Shown: positions 19,552 to 28,572, counted from the stretch's first letter. The stretch is DNA of 64,000 nucleotides from Verrucomicrobiales bacterium (GCA_029213005.1 JARGPI010000018.1:1-64000); one strand, 5' to 3'. Numbers and translations are program-made. Notes: generated by a model from the sequence alone, not told the origin.

Positions 19552-20976
19552 ATGCCCAACATCTTTAATCGCCCCTGCCGAACCGGCGTAGTAACTGTGA
19601 TTCTTTGCATCGCTTTCTCTCTTTGTTGCAGAGCAGAAAACAGGCCACCCAATATTCTGCTAATACTTACAGATGATCAGGGCTGGAGCCAACTGAGCAC
19701 TATGATGGATCCTTATATCGCCGAAGCCCGATCCTCCTATCTGGAAACACCCAATATGGCGAGGCTGGTCGAAGAAGGAATGCGGTTTACCAGTGGATAC
19801 TCCCCCGCCCCTCTGTGTACTCCGACGAGGAGGAGTATACTTTGTGGTACCAGCGCAGCGCGAAGCGGTTCGGAATTCCGCAGCAAATGGATTCCCGCCG
19901 ATCACACAACGATTCCGAAAGCTCTCAAATCCGCCAACAGTACCTATCACTGCGCTCATTTCGGAAAATGGGGCGAGCAGATGATCTCCACCCCTGAACA
20001 ATGCGGCTACGACGCCAGCGATGGTGAGACCGGAAACAACACCGGCGGCATGCCGACCACCCTTGATTCAAAATTTCGCAGTCACAGCGATGAGGAACCG
20101 TATTTCATCGATAACAAAGATCCCAAGCTGACGGGAACCGTGACCGATCACACGATCCGGTTTATGAAAGAACAGGCAAAGGCGGGGCACCCTTTCTATG
20201 TGCAGGCCAGCTACTACGCGGTCCACCTCTCCGTCGTCGCGAAACAGAAAACCGTCGATAAATACAAAGCTAAAGGCACACCCGACCGCGGCTATACCGA
20301 AGCCTGGGCGGCGATGCTGGAGGAGCTGGATCAGGGCGTCGGCCGGCTTCTCGATGCGATCACCGGTTCTGATATATCAGACAATACCTATATCTTTTTC
20401 ACTACAGATAATGGCGGCCGCGGAACCGTCCCCGGCGGCGATCCGGAGCGCACCCCGACTAACTTTCCCCTGACTGGTGCCAAACACAGCCTCCACGAAG
20501 GGGGCATCCGGGTTCCCTTCATTGTTCGCGGCCCCGGTATTCCGGCCGGCTCCGTTTGCCGCACCCCGGTCGCCGGCTACGACTTCCTCGCGACCTTCTA
20601 CGATTTAGCCGGAGGCAGCCAACCACTCTCCCCGGAAGTGGACGGGATCAGTTTTGCCAAATTGCTGAAAGATCCGGGCGCAACTTTGCAACGACCTCAA
20701 AAAGCGTTGTTCTTTCACCGTCCGGGCAAAAGGGAATCAGCCGTTCGACAGGGCGACCTCAAGCTTTTCGTAAACTGGAACCCGAAAGGTGAAATCAATT
20801 CCCGCGAACTCTACCAGGTCGAACCCAATCCGCGCGAGCGGGGTCACAACATCGCTTCAAAACATCCGGAAAAAGCCGATGCCATGCAGAGCCTGCTTCT
20901 GGGCTACCTCAAATCGGTCAACGCTGAAACGACGGCCGACCTTCCGAAAAAGCGAAAAAAGAATAGAAAACAGTAA
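19552..20976 (+). CDS. Secreted sulfatase
   Basis: Family S1 sulfatase of 474 residues. The signal region is MPNIFNRPCRTGVVTVILCI, followed by NILLILTDDQGWSQLSTMMD and the formylglycine motif C89-T-P-T-R. GKWGEQ, FFTTDNGGRGTVPGG and GGIRVPFIVRGPGIPAG are normal for the family. The C-terminus ends in a KKRKKNRK-like basic tail, as in the sulfatase at 1456. The frame is open 30 codons upstream, but the ATG at 19552 begins a proper signal peptide. The gene is divergent from the RND operon across an AT-rich 170-base spacer that probably holds both promoters. Confidence 0.9.
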   Translation: MPNIFNRPCRTGVVTVILCIAFSLCCRAENRPPNILLILTDDQGWSQLSTMMDPYIAEARSSYLETPNMARLVEEGMRFTSGYSPAPLCTPTRRSILCGTSAARSGSEFRSKWIPADHTTIPKALKSANSTYHCAHFGKWGEQMISTPEQCGYDASDGETGNNTGGMPTTLDSKFRSHSDEEPYFIDNKDPKLTGTVTDHTIRFMKEQAKAGHPFYVQASYYAVHLSVVAKQKTVDKYKAKGTPDRGYTEAWAAMLEELDQGVGRLLDAITGSDISDNTYIFFTTDNGGRGTVPGGDPERTPTNFPLTGAKHSLHEGGIRVPFIVRGPGIPAGSVCRTPVAGYDFLATFYDLAGGSQPLSPEVDGISFAKLLKDPGATLQRPQKALFFHRPGKRESAVRQGDLKLFVNWNPKGEINSRELYQVEPNPRERGHNIASKHPEKADAMQSLLLGYLKSVNAETTADLPKKRKKNRKQ

Positions 20977-21162
20977 GACAAATCCCCTTCCCGATACGGT
21001 AGATAAACGAGTCGGCGCAATGAATACTCTACGGGACGGTCGCTCAGCCGGCCTACTCAGGCAGGACTTAACAGAAAATATGAGAAGGCATAGAAGCCGC
21101 GCCAACTGCAGATAATACTTCTCTGATGAAAATAAAGATTACCAAACCAACTAGAAAGGCCG

Positions 21163-21342
21163 ATGTTTTCATCTGCGCCCGCTCTACCGTTTTTACTGAT
21201 CCTCTTTTCAGGAATCGTGTTTTGCGAAGTCCAGTACCCGGGCTTCGCGACTGTATATGAAATGGCCGGGGGAAACCATATCCCCGGCCAGGCTTTTCGC
21301 CTTTATCACCTTTCCTTTTCGCACAGGGAATATTTTTCCTAG
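21163..21342 (+). CDS. Possible small secreted protein of 59 residues
   Basis: An ATG at 21163 is preceded at good spacing by GAAAGG and opens a 59-codon frame ending at TAG 21340-21342. The peptide begins MFSSAPALPFLLILFSGIVF followed by CEVQ, a plausible signal peptide with cleavage or lipidation near the cysteine, and then about 37 mature residues rich in glycine and aromatics. A strong hairpin (TGGCCGGGG at 21263-21271 with its complement at 21282-21290) lies inside the frame. It could instead be a terminator between the convergent sulfatase and transposase genes. The remainder of 20977-21162 shows nothing. Confidence 0.35.
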   Translation: MFSSAPALPFLLILFSGIVFCEVQYPGFATVYEMAGGNHIPGQAFRLYHLSFSHREYFS

Positions 21343-21349
21343 TCGAATT

Positions 21350-21814
21350 CTATTTCGACTTTGCTGTGGCTTTCTTCCGGTTGAAGGGGGCAGTTGAAAA
21401 TTCTAAATTTTCTTCCACTCTCGAATCTTCTTCGGAAACTTTCGCAGTTCTCAGGTAGTCCCGCCAAACGGCGCCGCCGTAGTCTTTATTCTCGATGAGA
21501 ATCGACCGGTAGCGTCCACCGAACAAGTGCCCCCACAAGCGATGTCGACAATTGATTCTCCTGGTAAAAGTGTTTTGAAACCACTTCATACCATCCACCA
21601 GATTACCGTGAGGGGTGCGAAACACGGCGTGATAATGATTATCAAGCAAAACCCCGGCAAACACCTGCCAACCGGTCATTTCAGCCGCTTCGGCAAAAGT
21701 CGCCTCGAACATTTTCCTGTCGTGATCATCAAAAACAATCGGCTCCCGTCGATTGCCCCGTGCCATGACATGATAAACAGCGCCTTCAAATTCGATCCTC
21801 GGAGAACGTGGCAT
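21350..21814 (-). CDS. REP-associated / IS200-like Y1 transposase, probably internally deleted
   Basis: A 154-residue protein starting MPRSPRIEFEGAVYHVMARG, the classic opening of REP-associated tyrosine transposases (RAYTs). The HUH pair is visible as NHYHAVF (about residue 61) and the core block GMKWFQNTFTRRINCRHRLWGHLFGGRYR follows. RAYTs normally run 200-300 residues, with a Y-I-H-L-N-P-V-R-A block after this point. Here the sequence jumps to YGGAVWRDYLRTAKVSEEDS and a basic tail, so an internal segment with the catalytic tyrosine region seems to be missing. It may be inactive. Just upstream, TGACCCCTTGAACAACC occurs twice (21849-21865 and 21870-21886). Confidence 0.75.
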   Translation of the reverse strand: MPRSPRIEFEGAVYHVMARGNRREPIVFDDHDRKMFEATFAEAAEMTGWQVFAGVLLDNHYHAVFRTPHGNLVDGMKWFQNTFTRRINCRHRLWGHLFGGRYRSILIENKDYGGAVWRDYLRTAKVSEEDSRVEENLEFSTAPFNRKKATAKSK

Positions 21815-21888
21815 CGGAAAAAATCCGTCAAGCTGGAGATAAAATCACTGACCCCTTGAACAACCTAGCTGACCCCTTGAACAACCAA

Positions 21889-21948
21889 CCCTTGGGCCGC
21901 AAGCGGCTTGAATTTTGGCCTTGAAAAGAAAAATTCTATCAGTCAGTC
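21889..21948. repeat. Dispersed repeat family R1, partial copy
   Basis: About 60 bases, beginning CCCTTGGGCCGCAAGCGGC and ending TTCTATCAGTCAGTC, nearly identical to the 3' part of the copy at 12131-12292 and related to the 3' part of the copy at 29343-29500. It lies directly upstream of the Y1 transposase gene and of the LVIVD gene. The core GCCGC-AA-GCGGC forms a small hairpin. Confidence 0.7.
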
Positions 21949-22061
21949 GAAGTATTGTGAATTGATTACCGAACGCTTTTTAGCTGTCTCTCAGAAATAA
22001 CGTGGCTTTTTTGCGCAGCTTTTAGTTTCCGCAAGCGACCGCCACCGTCCACACCATTCTT

Positions 22062-24188
22062 ATGCGAATTCCATACGTCATATATGCCCTGTGCGCTCTG
22101 TTATCCATTGCCGCTGCAGAGGAAGCGCCACACACCCTTGTGCTGAAATTCGAAAATGAACAGCAGCCTACTGCCGACGCGGGGGTTGGGCCGGGTATGG
22201 ATGTGGTTCGCGACGGCGGGCACCTGTATATGCTGCAGGAGCGGAATTTCGTTATTCTCTCAATGGAAGATCCAGCTAAACCGGTGGTTGTCGGCAAATT
22301 GGAAAAGGTCGGGAATCTTCGCCAGATTGCGATTCGCGATGGTATCGCCTACATCACCGCGCGGGAGGATGGTCTGTTTGTTGTTGATGTGTCCGACCCC
22401 ACTGCCCCAAAGCTGATTTCCCGCTATGACACTATTGAATTTGCCACGGGTATTGCTCTCGATGGCAACTTCGCCTTTGTCGCCCAGCGATGGTTCGGCG
22501 TGGAAATCATCGATATCTCCGATCCGGAAAACCTGCGCCATGTCTCGGGAGTTCGCGTTGGCGAAGCGCAGTCCTGCGTGGTGTCGGATGGCTATCTCTA
22601 TGCCGGGGCGTGGGAGGAATGCCGCGTTGCCATCTGCGATGTTCGCAACCCCGCAGATCCCAAACACATTTCCACAGTAGAGCTCAACGGACGCGGCGAT
22701 GGACTGTGGGTAGAGAATGGAGTTCTCTATGCGGCTTACGGTCATCACCAACCGGGTGCAAGACTATCTCTGGATGATCCGCGCTACGGAAATGGCAACG
22801 GAATGGAGATTTACGATGTTTCAGACGCTGCCGCCCCGAAGCATATGTCGAGAGTTCAACTCGGTTGGCGCTACTACTATGGTTGGCCCGATACCTGGCG
22901 GGTGAAATTGGCGTTTCCCTATGCCTATCTTTACCACACCCACAACGGGGTCTTTATCCTGGATGTTTCCGATCCCGAACAACCCAAAGAACTCGCTCAG
23001 ATTCGGATTCCCCGTTACCCCGGTGATAAAAGCTACCGAAAGTTAAAAACCGAGGATAAATCCGGCTCCCGGCCTGTAGCGATTCCTTTTGATCCGGCGA
23101 AAGTCAGCTACAGTCCTGTTTGTGGTTTGGAATCCGTGGATGGCTATCTCTATTTCACGGGTCTATTTACCGATTTGCATCTCTACAAAAACGAGTATCT
23201 CGCCAAAGCGATCTCCTACAGCCCAAAGAATGAGTCCGAATTGCAATCCAAAGGTGATTTCCATGACTTTTCAGATCTGAAATCGCACGACCTCAAAAAT
23301 CTGAGCACCTATCGCCCCGGCGGACAGGTCTACGCAGCAGCGGAGCATGAGGGAAACATATACGCGGCATGCGGATCCGGAGGCATTCATCTACTGGATG
23401 AAAAACTGATGCGAGTAGCGGAATACTCTACAAATGGATTCGCAATGGATGTTCAGGTTCACAATGAAAACCTCTATGTCGCAGCAGGTTCCGCAGGTCT
23501 GGTTCGTTACCGGATAGATGGACAGAAACTGGAGAAAGAATCGTCCTATCAGACCACCCGCCCGATTCGCCAGGTTCAGATTTCCCCGGATGGGAGATTT
23601 GCCGTGGTGCAGGCCGGTGGCAAAGAGTTCGAGATTCTTGATGTATCTGCCATTGACGAAATCAGCCGTGTGGAACAGGTGCGCGGCTGGGGTGGGCTGG
23701 TCTATTACCGGCAGTTGTGCAATGGATTTATCGATAATCGCTTGATTTGCGGAACATGGTGCGCCGGGAGAACCTTTATGTCCGATCTGGGTGGTGCTAA
23801 ACCTGCCGAGCTTCCTGATCCCATCGGTTTTCTTCCAGATATGAAAACAGGAGGATATTGCGCCGCCGGGAAATATGCTCGGTTCACCCGGAATGGTGGC
23901 TATTCGTTATACGAACCACTGCGTGATGGTGAGTATGATTCGATCATGCCAGTTTTTAGGCTTCCTGGTGGAAAAAAGTTTCACGGCAAGCCGACTTTGC
24001 GGGGAAATACCCTTGTTACCTGTGATCGTATTGATGGGGAAATCACTATTCTCGACGTTACGGAATTGAAAAAGCCCAAATTGATCCGCCAGTTTTCGAT
24101 TACCGGGAATCCTGATCTCGCTTATATAGGAAAAGACTTCGTTCTAATCCCGGCCGGTCGCCAGGGTTTGATCAAATTTGATCTGTAA
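22062..24188 (+). CDS. Secreted LVIVD-repeat beta-propeller protein
   Basis: This 708-residue protein has signal peptide MRIPYVIYALCALLSIAAAE. It is built of LVIVD-type repeats (PF08309): GLFVVDVSDPTAPKLISRYD, GVEIIDISDPENLRHVS, AICDVRNPADPKHIS, MEIYDVSDAAAPKHMS and GVFILDVSDPEQPKEL, then more degenerate blades towards the C-terminus ending ITILDVTELKKPKLIR. These predict one or two surface or periplasmic propellers. Ligand and partners are unknown; such proteins are common in PVC and Bacteroidota genomes. The ATG at 22062 directly begins the signal sequence. Confidence 0.8.
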   Translation: MRIPYVIYALCALLSIAAAEEAPHTLVLKFENEQQPTADAGVGPGMDVVRDGGHLYMLQERNFVILSMEDPAKPVVVGKLEKVGNLRQIAIRDGIAYITAREDGLFVVDVSDPTAPKLISRYDTIEFATGIALDGNFAFVAQRWFGVEIIDISDPENLRHVSGVRVGEAQSCVVSDGYLYAGAWEECRVAICDVRNPADPKHISTVELNGRGDGLWVENGVLYAAYGHHQPGARLSLDDPRYGNGNGMEIYDVSDAAAPKHMSRVQLGWRYYYGWPDTWRVKLAFPYAYLYHTHNGVFILDVSDPEQPKELAQIRIPRYPGDKSYRKLKTEDKSGSRPVAIPFDPAKVSYSPVCGLESVDGYLYFTGLFTDLHLYKNEYLAKAISYSPKNESELQSKGDFHDFSDLKSHDLKNLSTYRPGGQVYAAAEHEGNIYAACGSGGIHLLDEKLMRVAEYSTNGFAMDVQVHNENLYVAAGSAGLVRYRIDGQKLEKESSYQTTRPIRQVQISPDGRFAVVQAGGKEFEILDVSAIDEISRVEQVRGWGGLVYYRQLCNGFIDNRLICGTWCAGRTFMSDLGGAKPAELPDPIGFLPDMKTGGYCAAGKYARFTRNGGYSLYEPLRDGEYDSIMPVFRLPGGKKFHGKPTLRGNTLVTCDRIDGEITILDVTELKKPKLIRQFSITGNPDLAYIGKDFVLIPAGRQGLIKFDL

Positions 24189-24420
24189 AGCAGTTCAGTA
24201 GTCCTAACGAATTGAAGCTGGAATCAGCAGCAATAGGCTGATCAAAAGCAGCGCCAGGGACGAATGGCGAATCATCGGAATCCAGAACCGAAGGTTCCTC
24301 AAAATGCGGTTGTTTGACGAAATCTAACCTGGATACGATTTTCTCAATTCTGTTGCGATTTTTGGCAAGATATGGCGCCTGGACGATTGTCGTTTTACAC
24401 TTGCCCTGCGATATAAAGAA

Positions 24421-24589
24421 TAAACAGGGGAGAGACAAATAGTGGGGCATCGAATTCCAATTCATTTGATCGATTGAAATTTTCCGAGACTATGGAGAAT
24501 TTTATCAAATAGTGGTGTTGAAAACAGAGATAATGGGCCCGGAACTGTAACAGTTTGCCCCTGGGGAGCTGATTGCCGGCGCGGGTAAG
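24421..24589. repeat. Direct repeat R2, left copy
   Basis: About 169 bases from TAAACAGGGGAGAGACAAAT to GGGTAAG. It aligns along its whole length with 26160-26327 in the same orientation, sharing for example GACAAATAGTGGGG, TTTTCCGAGAC, ATGGAGAATTTTAT and TGAAAACAGAGAT. The two copies bracket the methyltransferase gene. The rest of 24189-24782 has no supported gene. Confidence 0.75.
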
Positions 24590-24782
24590 TCCCCACGTTG
24601 CCAGACTCGAAATCCGCTTCTCTAAATTCTGATTTGGTGAAATTGCTCCGACAATTTTCGGATCGAAATCTGTAACCTTCGTTGGGCGTTCAGTAAAAGT
24701 TGTTTGGCGACAAGTCTGTTGTCAAAGGAGAGCCGGAAAAAACAGCTCTCAATAATCTAACCAACCAATCAAAAAATTAATC

Positions 24783-25850
24783 ATGACGACCGAAACCTCA
24801 ATCAACGAAGAATCCCTTCACAGTTTAATCGCAGGGGTCCTCCAGGATCTTGGTGGCGCGTTCAGCGTCCCTCTCGTTCAGATCGGCGAATCCCTCGGTT
24901 TATATCGTGCTCTGCACGAAAAGGGAGCACAGAGTTCTTCTGAACTGGCTGTGAATACCGGCACTGATGAACGTTATTTGCGCGAATGGCTCTCGGCACA
25001 GGCCGCATCGAACTATATCACCTACGACTCGGAAAATAGTCGGTTTTCGATGACTCCGGAGCAGGCTTTTGTGTTTGCCAATCCGGATTCGCCGTTTTAT
25101 TTGGCACCGGCCTTCGGTTCGGCGGCCGCTTTTCAACATAACATGCCAAAGGTAAGAGAGGCTTTTCGCACTGGCGAAGGCGTCGCGTGGGGAGATCAGA
25201 CAGAATGTCTTTCTTGTGCGGTTGCCAGATTTTTTCGCCCCGGATATCAGAATCATCTCGTCCAGTCCTGGATTCCGTCAATGGAAGGGATCAGCGAAAC
25301 ACTTTCCGAAAATGGAACGGTTGCAGACGTCGGTTGTGGTCACGGAATCTCTACTATGATTATGGCACAGGCGTTTCCCAACGCCCGGGTCGATGGTTTT
25401 GATTTTCACGAAATATCTATAGAAGAAGCTCGCAAGCACGCCGATCAACACAAAATCCCTAATTTGAATTTTCACATTCAGGAAGCCAAAGAACTCCCCG
25501 GAAAATACGATCTAATCACTCTGTTTGATTGCCTTCATGACATGGGAGATCCCGTAGGTGCCATGAAAACAATCCGCGCCGCCTTAAATCCAGGTGGAGC
25601 CGTGATGATCGTTGAGCCCATGGCGGGTGATTCTCTGGAAGAAAATTTAAATCCCGTCGGTCGAATGTACTACAGTGCCTCGACCATGGTCTGCGTTCCT
25701 ACGTCACTCGCTCAGGAAACAGGGGCTGCGCTTGGTGCCCAGGCCGGCGAAAAACGCCTTCGCGATTTGATTGTCAATGAAGCTGGGTTCAGGTCATGCA
25801 GGCGGGCAACAGAGACACCCTTTAACCTCATTTTGGAAGCCAGAGCATAG
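24783..25850 (+). CDS. SAM-dependent methyltransferase with winged-helix N-terminal domain
   Basis: This 355-residue protein resembles the Rv2258c-type class I methyltransferases. An N-terminal dimerisation/winged-helix region (ESLGLYRALHEKGAQSSSEL, continuing to ERYLREWL) leads into a central linker around PFYLAPAFGSAAAFQHNMP. Then comes the Rossmann domain with motif I VADVGCGHGISTMIMAQAFP (about residue 180), acidic DGFDFHE, and the motif IV-like YDLITLFDCLHDMGDP. The methyl acceptor is unknown. It stands alone between two direct repeats and transposase remnants, and may have arrived as a mobile cargo gene. An AT-rich 5' leader precedes the ATG, with no strong ribosome binding site. Confidence 0.85.
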   Translation: MTTETSINEESLHSLIAGVLQDLGGAFSVPLVQIGESLGLYRALHEKGAQSSSELAVNTGTDERYLREWLSAQAASNYITYDSENSRFSMTPEQAFVFANPDSPFYLAPAFGSAAAFQHNMPKVREAFRTGEGVAWGDQTECLSCAVARFFRPGYQNHLVQSWIPSMEGISETLSENGTVADVGCGHGISTMIMAQAFPNARVDGFDFHEISIEEARKHADQHKIPNLNFHIQEAKELPGKYDLITLFDCLHDMGDPVGAMKTIRAALNPGGAVMIVEPMAGDSLEENLNPVGRMYYSASTMVCVPTSLAQETGAALGAQAGEKRLRDLIVNEAGFRSCRRATETPFNLILEARA

Positions 25851-26159
25851 AGCAATTGAAAGATAGCAAAGTTTCCGGATACTCATCGGATCAAAATTCA
25901 AAAATTGATCGTTCAGAATCAGCGTTCCGTAACTCCATCAGATAGGTTTATTTTGATGCCGGGACTTTGCTATCTCGCCCGCGGTGTATTTATTAATTAT
26001 CCAAAACCCCAAGCTGCCGGTTCCTCACCGATCACCGTGTGAAAACCATATGGGGCAGGACAATTGTCGGGAAATTTTTCAAGTTCGCGGCGTTGAAAGG
26101 CGAATTTACGGCGGTGTGGTCAAGCCGGCCCACCAGGATGCATAGATAAACAGAAACAG

Positions 26160-26327
26160 TAAACAGGGGAGGGACAAATAGTGGGGAATCGAATTCCTAT
26201 TCAATTGGTTGATTGGAATTTTCCGAGACCATGGAGAATTTTATTAATTAACTGTGCTGAAAACAGAGATGATGGGCTCGGAATAGTAACATTTCACCTT
26301 GGTGAGCCAATTTCCGAAAAGGGTAAG
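26160..26327. repeat. Direct repeat R2, right copy
   Basis: Second copy of the repeat at 24421-24589, diverged at perhaps a quarter of its positions but colinear throughout. In 25851-26159 I see only an 11-bp inverted repeat (GATAGCAAAGT at 25862-25872 and its complement at 25964-25974), which may end the methyltransferase transcript. No gene is visible in 25851-26423. Confidence 0.75.
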
Positions 26328-26423
26328 CCAGAAAGGTGTAGGCCGGGACGGATCCGGCGCAGTAAATACAGTTTTTGCGGGGAGTTTTGCTGGACCGGTT
26401 CTTCGTTTTTGCTGCTTTAATCC

Positions 26424-26675
26424 CTACTGGATCTGTAGATCGCGGAGCACCCGGATATTAACCCAGTGGCCCCCGCGCATTTTACGGGCTCCGCTTTGAC
26501 GGCGTTTGCCGAAATGTTGGCGGTTGTTAGCAAAGATTTGATCGACAAACGCGGCGCTGCCAAGGACCGCTCCGGAGGTGAAGTCGGGGACCGGGTAATT
26601 CAGCTTTTCCGAGAGACTGATGCGTCCTTCTTTCGCTGATACTTTTTGCACTTCCTCCCACCTGAATCCTTCTCC
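26424..26675 (-). pseudogene. C-terminal remnant of a REP-associated (Y1) transposase
   Basis: The minus-strand frame reads FRWEEVQKVSAKEGRISLSE, then DFTSGAVLGSAAFVDQIFAN, then KRRQSGARKMRG and VLRDLQ. This matches the conserved end of long RAYT proteins, where a Y-F-T-D-G-x-V-x-G-S block and K-R-K-x-G-A-R precede a final L-R-D-L. The HUH catalytic half is absent, and a stop lies just upstream at about 26676. It is a decayed end fragment, distinct from the transposase at 21350, which lacks this C-terminus. 26676-26997 has only a short TA-rich simple repeat near 26717-26740. Confidence 0.6.
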
Positions 26676-27021
26676 TTATCGTCGCGGTTGCCTCACGCTT
26701 GCATGAAGACTTCGCAAATACATACATACATATATATAAGTGTTATCTTGAGCATGTTTTGTCTATCCCCGGTTACCGTCCCCTGATGCGTAAAAACGGC
26801 AAGTGGCTTGCCGTCCTAGATTTAACGGAAAGATTCTTTTCCGGTGGGGTGTGTCCCACCGAGTTGCCGGTAAAAAAGGTGCCTGATGAAATTTTTGCAA
26901 AAAGTTGGCCAACAGGTCGCCGGTTTTACGCCCTTAGGGGGAAATCCGGAAACCGGTTTTATCAATTACACACAACAATGACTCAACCCATCTACCAATG
27001 AACAGAATGATTGCCGATCCA

Positions 27022-27948
27022 ATGAGGATATTTCAACTCTGCACACTGGCGGCTTTGTTAATGTGTGGCGCGAATAAAATTGAAGCTCAAATTCTACCGA
27101 TGCCACCCGGTTCATCACTTCCCGCACCACCAGCCCTGGACCCGAAAATCAAGATTTGGAATTATTCAACAATAAACCTTGTTCTCTATAAACGCCTCGC
27201 TGGTAATGGAGGGAGCAATCCGTGGCAATTCGTCGAACACTTTCCTAAACACAGCTTTGCAAGCGGTGCCGGGGACGGAAAAAAACTATATGCTACCAAA
27301 ACCGACGAACAATGGTGCTTTGGCGCAAATATAAACGGCGCTATTACCCTCGTGAAACAAGTTGAAGTCCGTGCCCGGGGAAACCGAATCGAGGAATTTT
27401 TCGCTGTTGCCGGTGTTGAAAAACCGAAAGTGAATGTCTGGAATTATTCGGGCAAGGATTTGTTCCTGTATAAACGTGCATCTGTAGGCTTCTGGCAATT
27501 CGTGGAAAAAATCGACTTTCATAAATTTGATGGCCCCTCAGACGGCAAAAAACTATTTCCGGCACGGGTTGGTGAAGAATGGTGTCTGGCAATTCAACGA
27601 ACCAACAATCTCGCTGGCAATCATACAATTCGCAGACAAATCAAAGTAACACCGGGTTGGAATAGACTCGATGCCTACGTAGACATCGACAGCGCAAGAA
27701 TTCACGTATCGAATTATTCAAATGGACCATTGGTGCTCTATCACAAGAAAGCTAATAGCCAAACCTGGAATTTCCATTCCACCATCGTCAATCACATTTC
27801 AACGATTGGCGGCGGTGATGGCAAACATAAATATTTTTCAGATATCGGTGACACCTGGTGCCTGGCACAGCGCCGGGGCAACCGGATGGTTCCGGTTAAA
27901 CAGATCACTGTCACAGACAATGGTAGCAACGAGCTTTCGGTGAATTGA
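27022..27948 (+). CDS. Secreted protein with three tandem NYS/GDGKK repeats
   Basis: An exported protein of unknown function. From the ATG at 27022 it starts with signal peptide MRIFQLCTLAALLMCGANKI; an ATG at 26998 would add eight residues. After a proline-rich linker come three tandem units of about 80 residues. Each unit has [IV]-x-[VI]-x-NYS, then L-x-LY-K, a W-x-F block, H-x-F/I, GDGKK/H, E/D-x-WC and a closing beta-strand with VK/RQ-x-x-V. There is one Trp-Cys pair per unit. The pattern suggests three beta-rich domains, possibly binding modules. I do not recognise the domain. The gene 55 bases downstream is co-oriented and also encodes a secreted protein. Confidence 0.75.
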   Translation: MRIFQLCTLAALLMCGANKIEAQILPMPPGSSLPAPPALDPKIKIWNYSTINLVLYKRLAGNGGSNPWQFVEHFPKHSFASGAGDGKKLYATKTDEQWCFGANINGAITLVKQVEVRARGNRIEEFFAVAGVEKPKVNVWNYSGKDLFLYKRASVGFWQFVEKIDFHKFDGPSDGKKLFPARVGEEWCLAIQRTNNLAGNHTIRRQIKVTPGWNRLDAYVDIDSARIHVSNYSNGPLVLYHKKANSQTWNFHSTIVNHISTIGGGDGKHKYFSDIGDTWCLAQRRGNRMVPVKQITVTDNGSNELSVN

Positions 27949-28003
27949 AAATTCCGCCCTTCCGATCCGTAACGAACTTATTACATTAATCATTGCAAAT
28001 AAT

Positions 28004-28435
28004 ATGAAAATACAACGAAATACCCTAACTATAGTTGCCGCCATCCTGATCACAATGCTGAATCACGCAAGCGGCCAGACCCCACAACCAACTGCGGCGC
28101 ATGCTCTCACGGCAGACAACGTAAGCAAAGTGGTAGTTAAAGACAGATCCACGGGCAGAGCACATACAATCACTAAAGACGGACACCTGTGGAGGGGAAC
28201 CCATCCTGCGTTTGATGGTTACGGACTGACAATGAGACGTAGTCGATATAATCCCAACCCTGGCCACATTCTAGAACTGAACAAGGTAGGAAGTGGTCAA
28301 TTCCTCAATCTGAAAATCGATCTCCAGAAGATGGTGATGAGTTATTCCACTCTCCAGCCATGGACCGCAACTGACGGCAGCGGGGGAATAGATTACCGCT
28401 ACCAGGCCCATATCTCTATCGACAAAATTGAGTAA
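28004..28435 (+). CDS. Small secreted hypothetical protein
   Basis: A 143-residue protein with signal peptide MKIQRNTLTIVAAILITMLN ending near ASGQ, then a short Q/P/T linker and a beta-rich domain with VVVKDRSTGRAHTITKDGHL and GLTMRRSRYNPNPGHILELN. I do not recognise the family. It follows the three-repeat protein by 55 bases on the same strand, so the two probably form an operon and may act together outside the cytoplasm. Confidence 0.6.
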   Translation: MKIQRNTLTIVAAILITMLNHASGQTPQPTAAHALTADNVSKVVVKDRSTGRAHTITKDGHLWRGTHPAFDGYGLTMRRSRYNPNPGHILELNKVGSGQFLNLKIDLQKMVMSYSTLQPWTATDGSGGIDYRYQAHISIDKIE

Positions 28436-28572
28436 TGTAACACTCTGGTACACGCTCATGGATATTCCGGTTGAGCGCAATCCCCACGACCCATCGTCAC
28501 AGGTTGGTAAGCTTTCAACTTCCTCCCATCCTTCATACATTCATCGCCATACCCGACCTGACTCAAGACCCG

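Noticed and set aside
24172..24465. Minus-strand frame containing YLAKNRNRIEKIVSRLD, reminiscent of the end of IS5/IS4-type DDE transposases
   Set aside because: Only about 17 residues look similar, the rest does not, and it overlaps the LVIVD gene 3' end and repeat R2. A very short transposase scrap is possible but not supportable.
26699..27001. 100-codon plus-strand frame ending with an ATGA overlap at 26998
   Set aside because: Begins within a TA-rich simple repeat, has no ribosome binding site, homology pattern or signal peptide; the overlap with the next gene's alternative ATG appears accidental.
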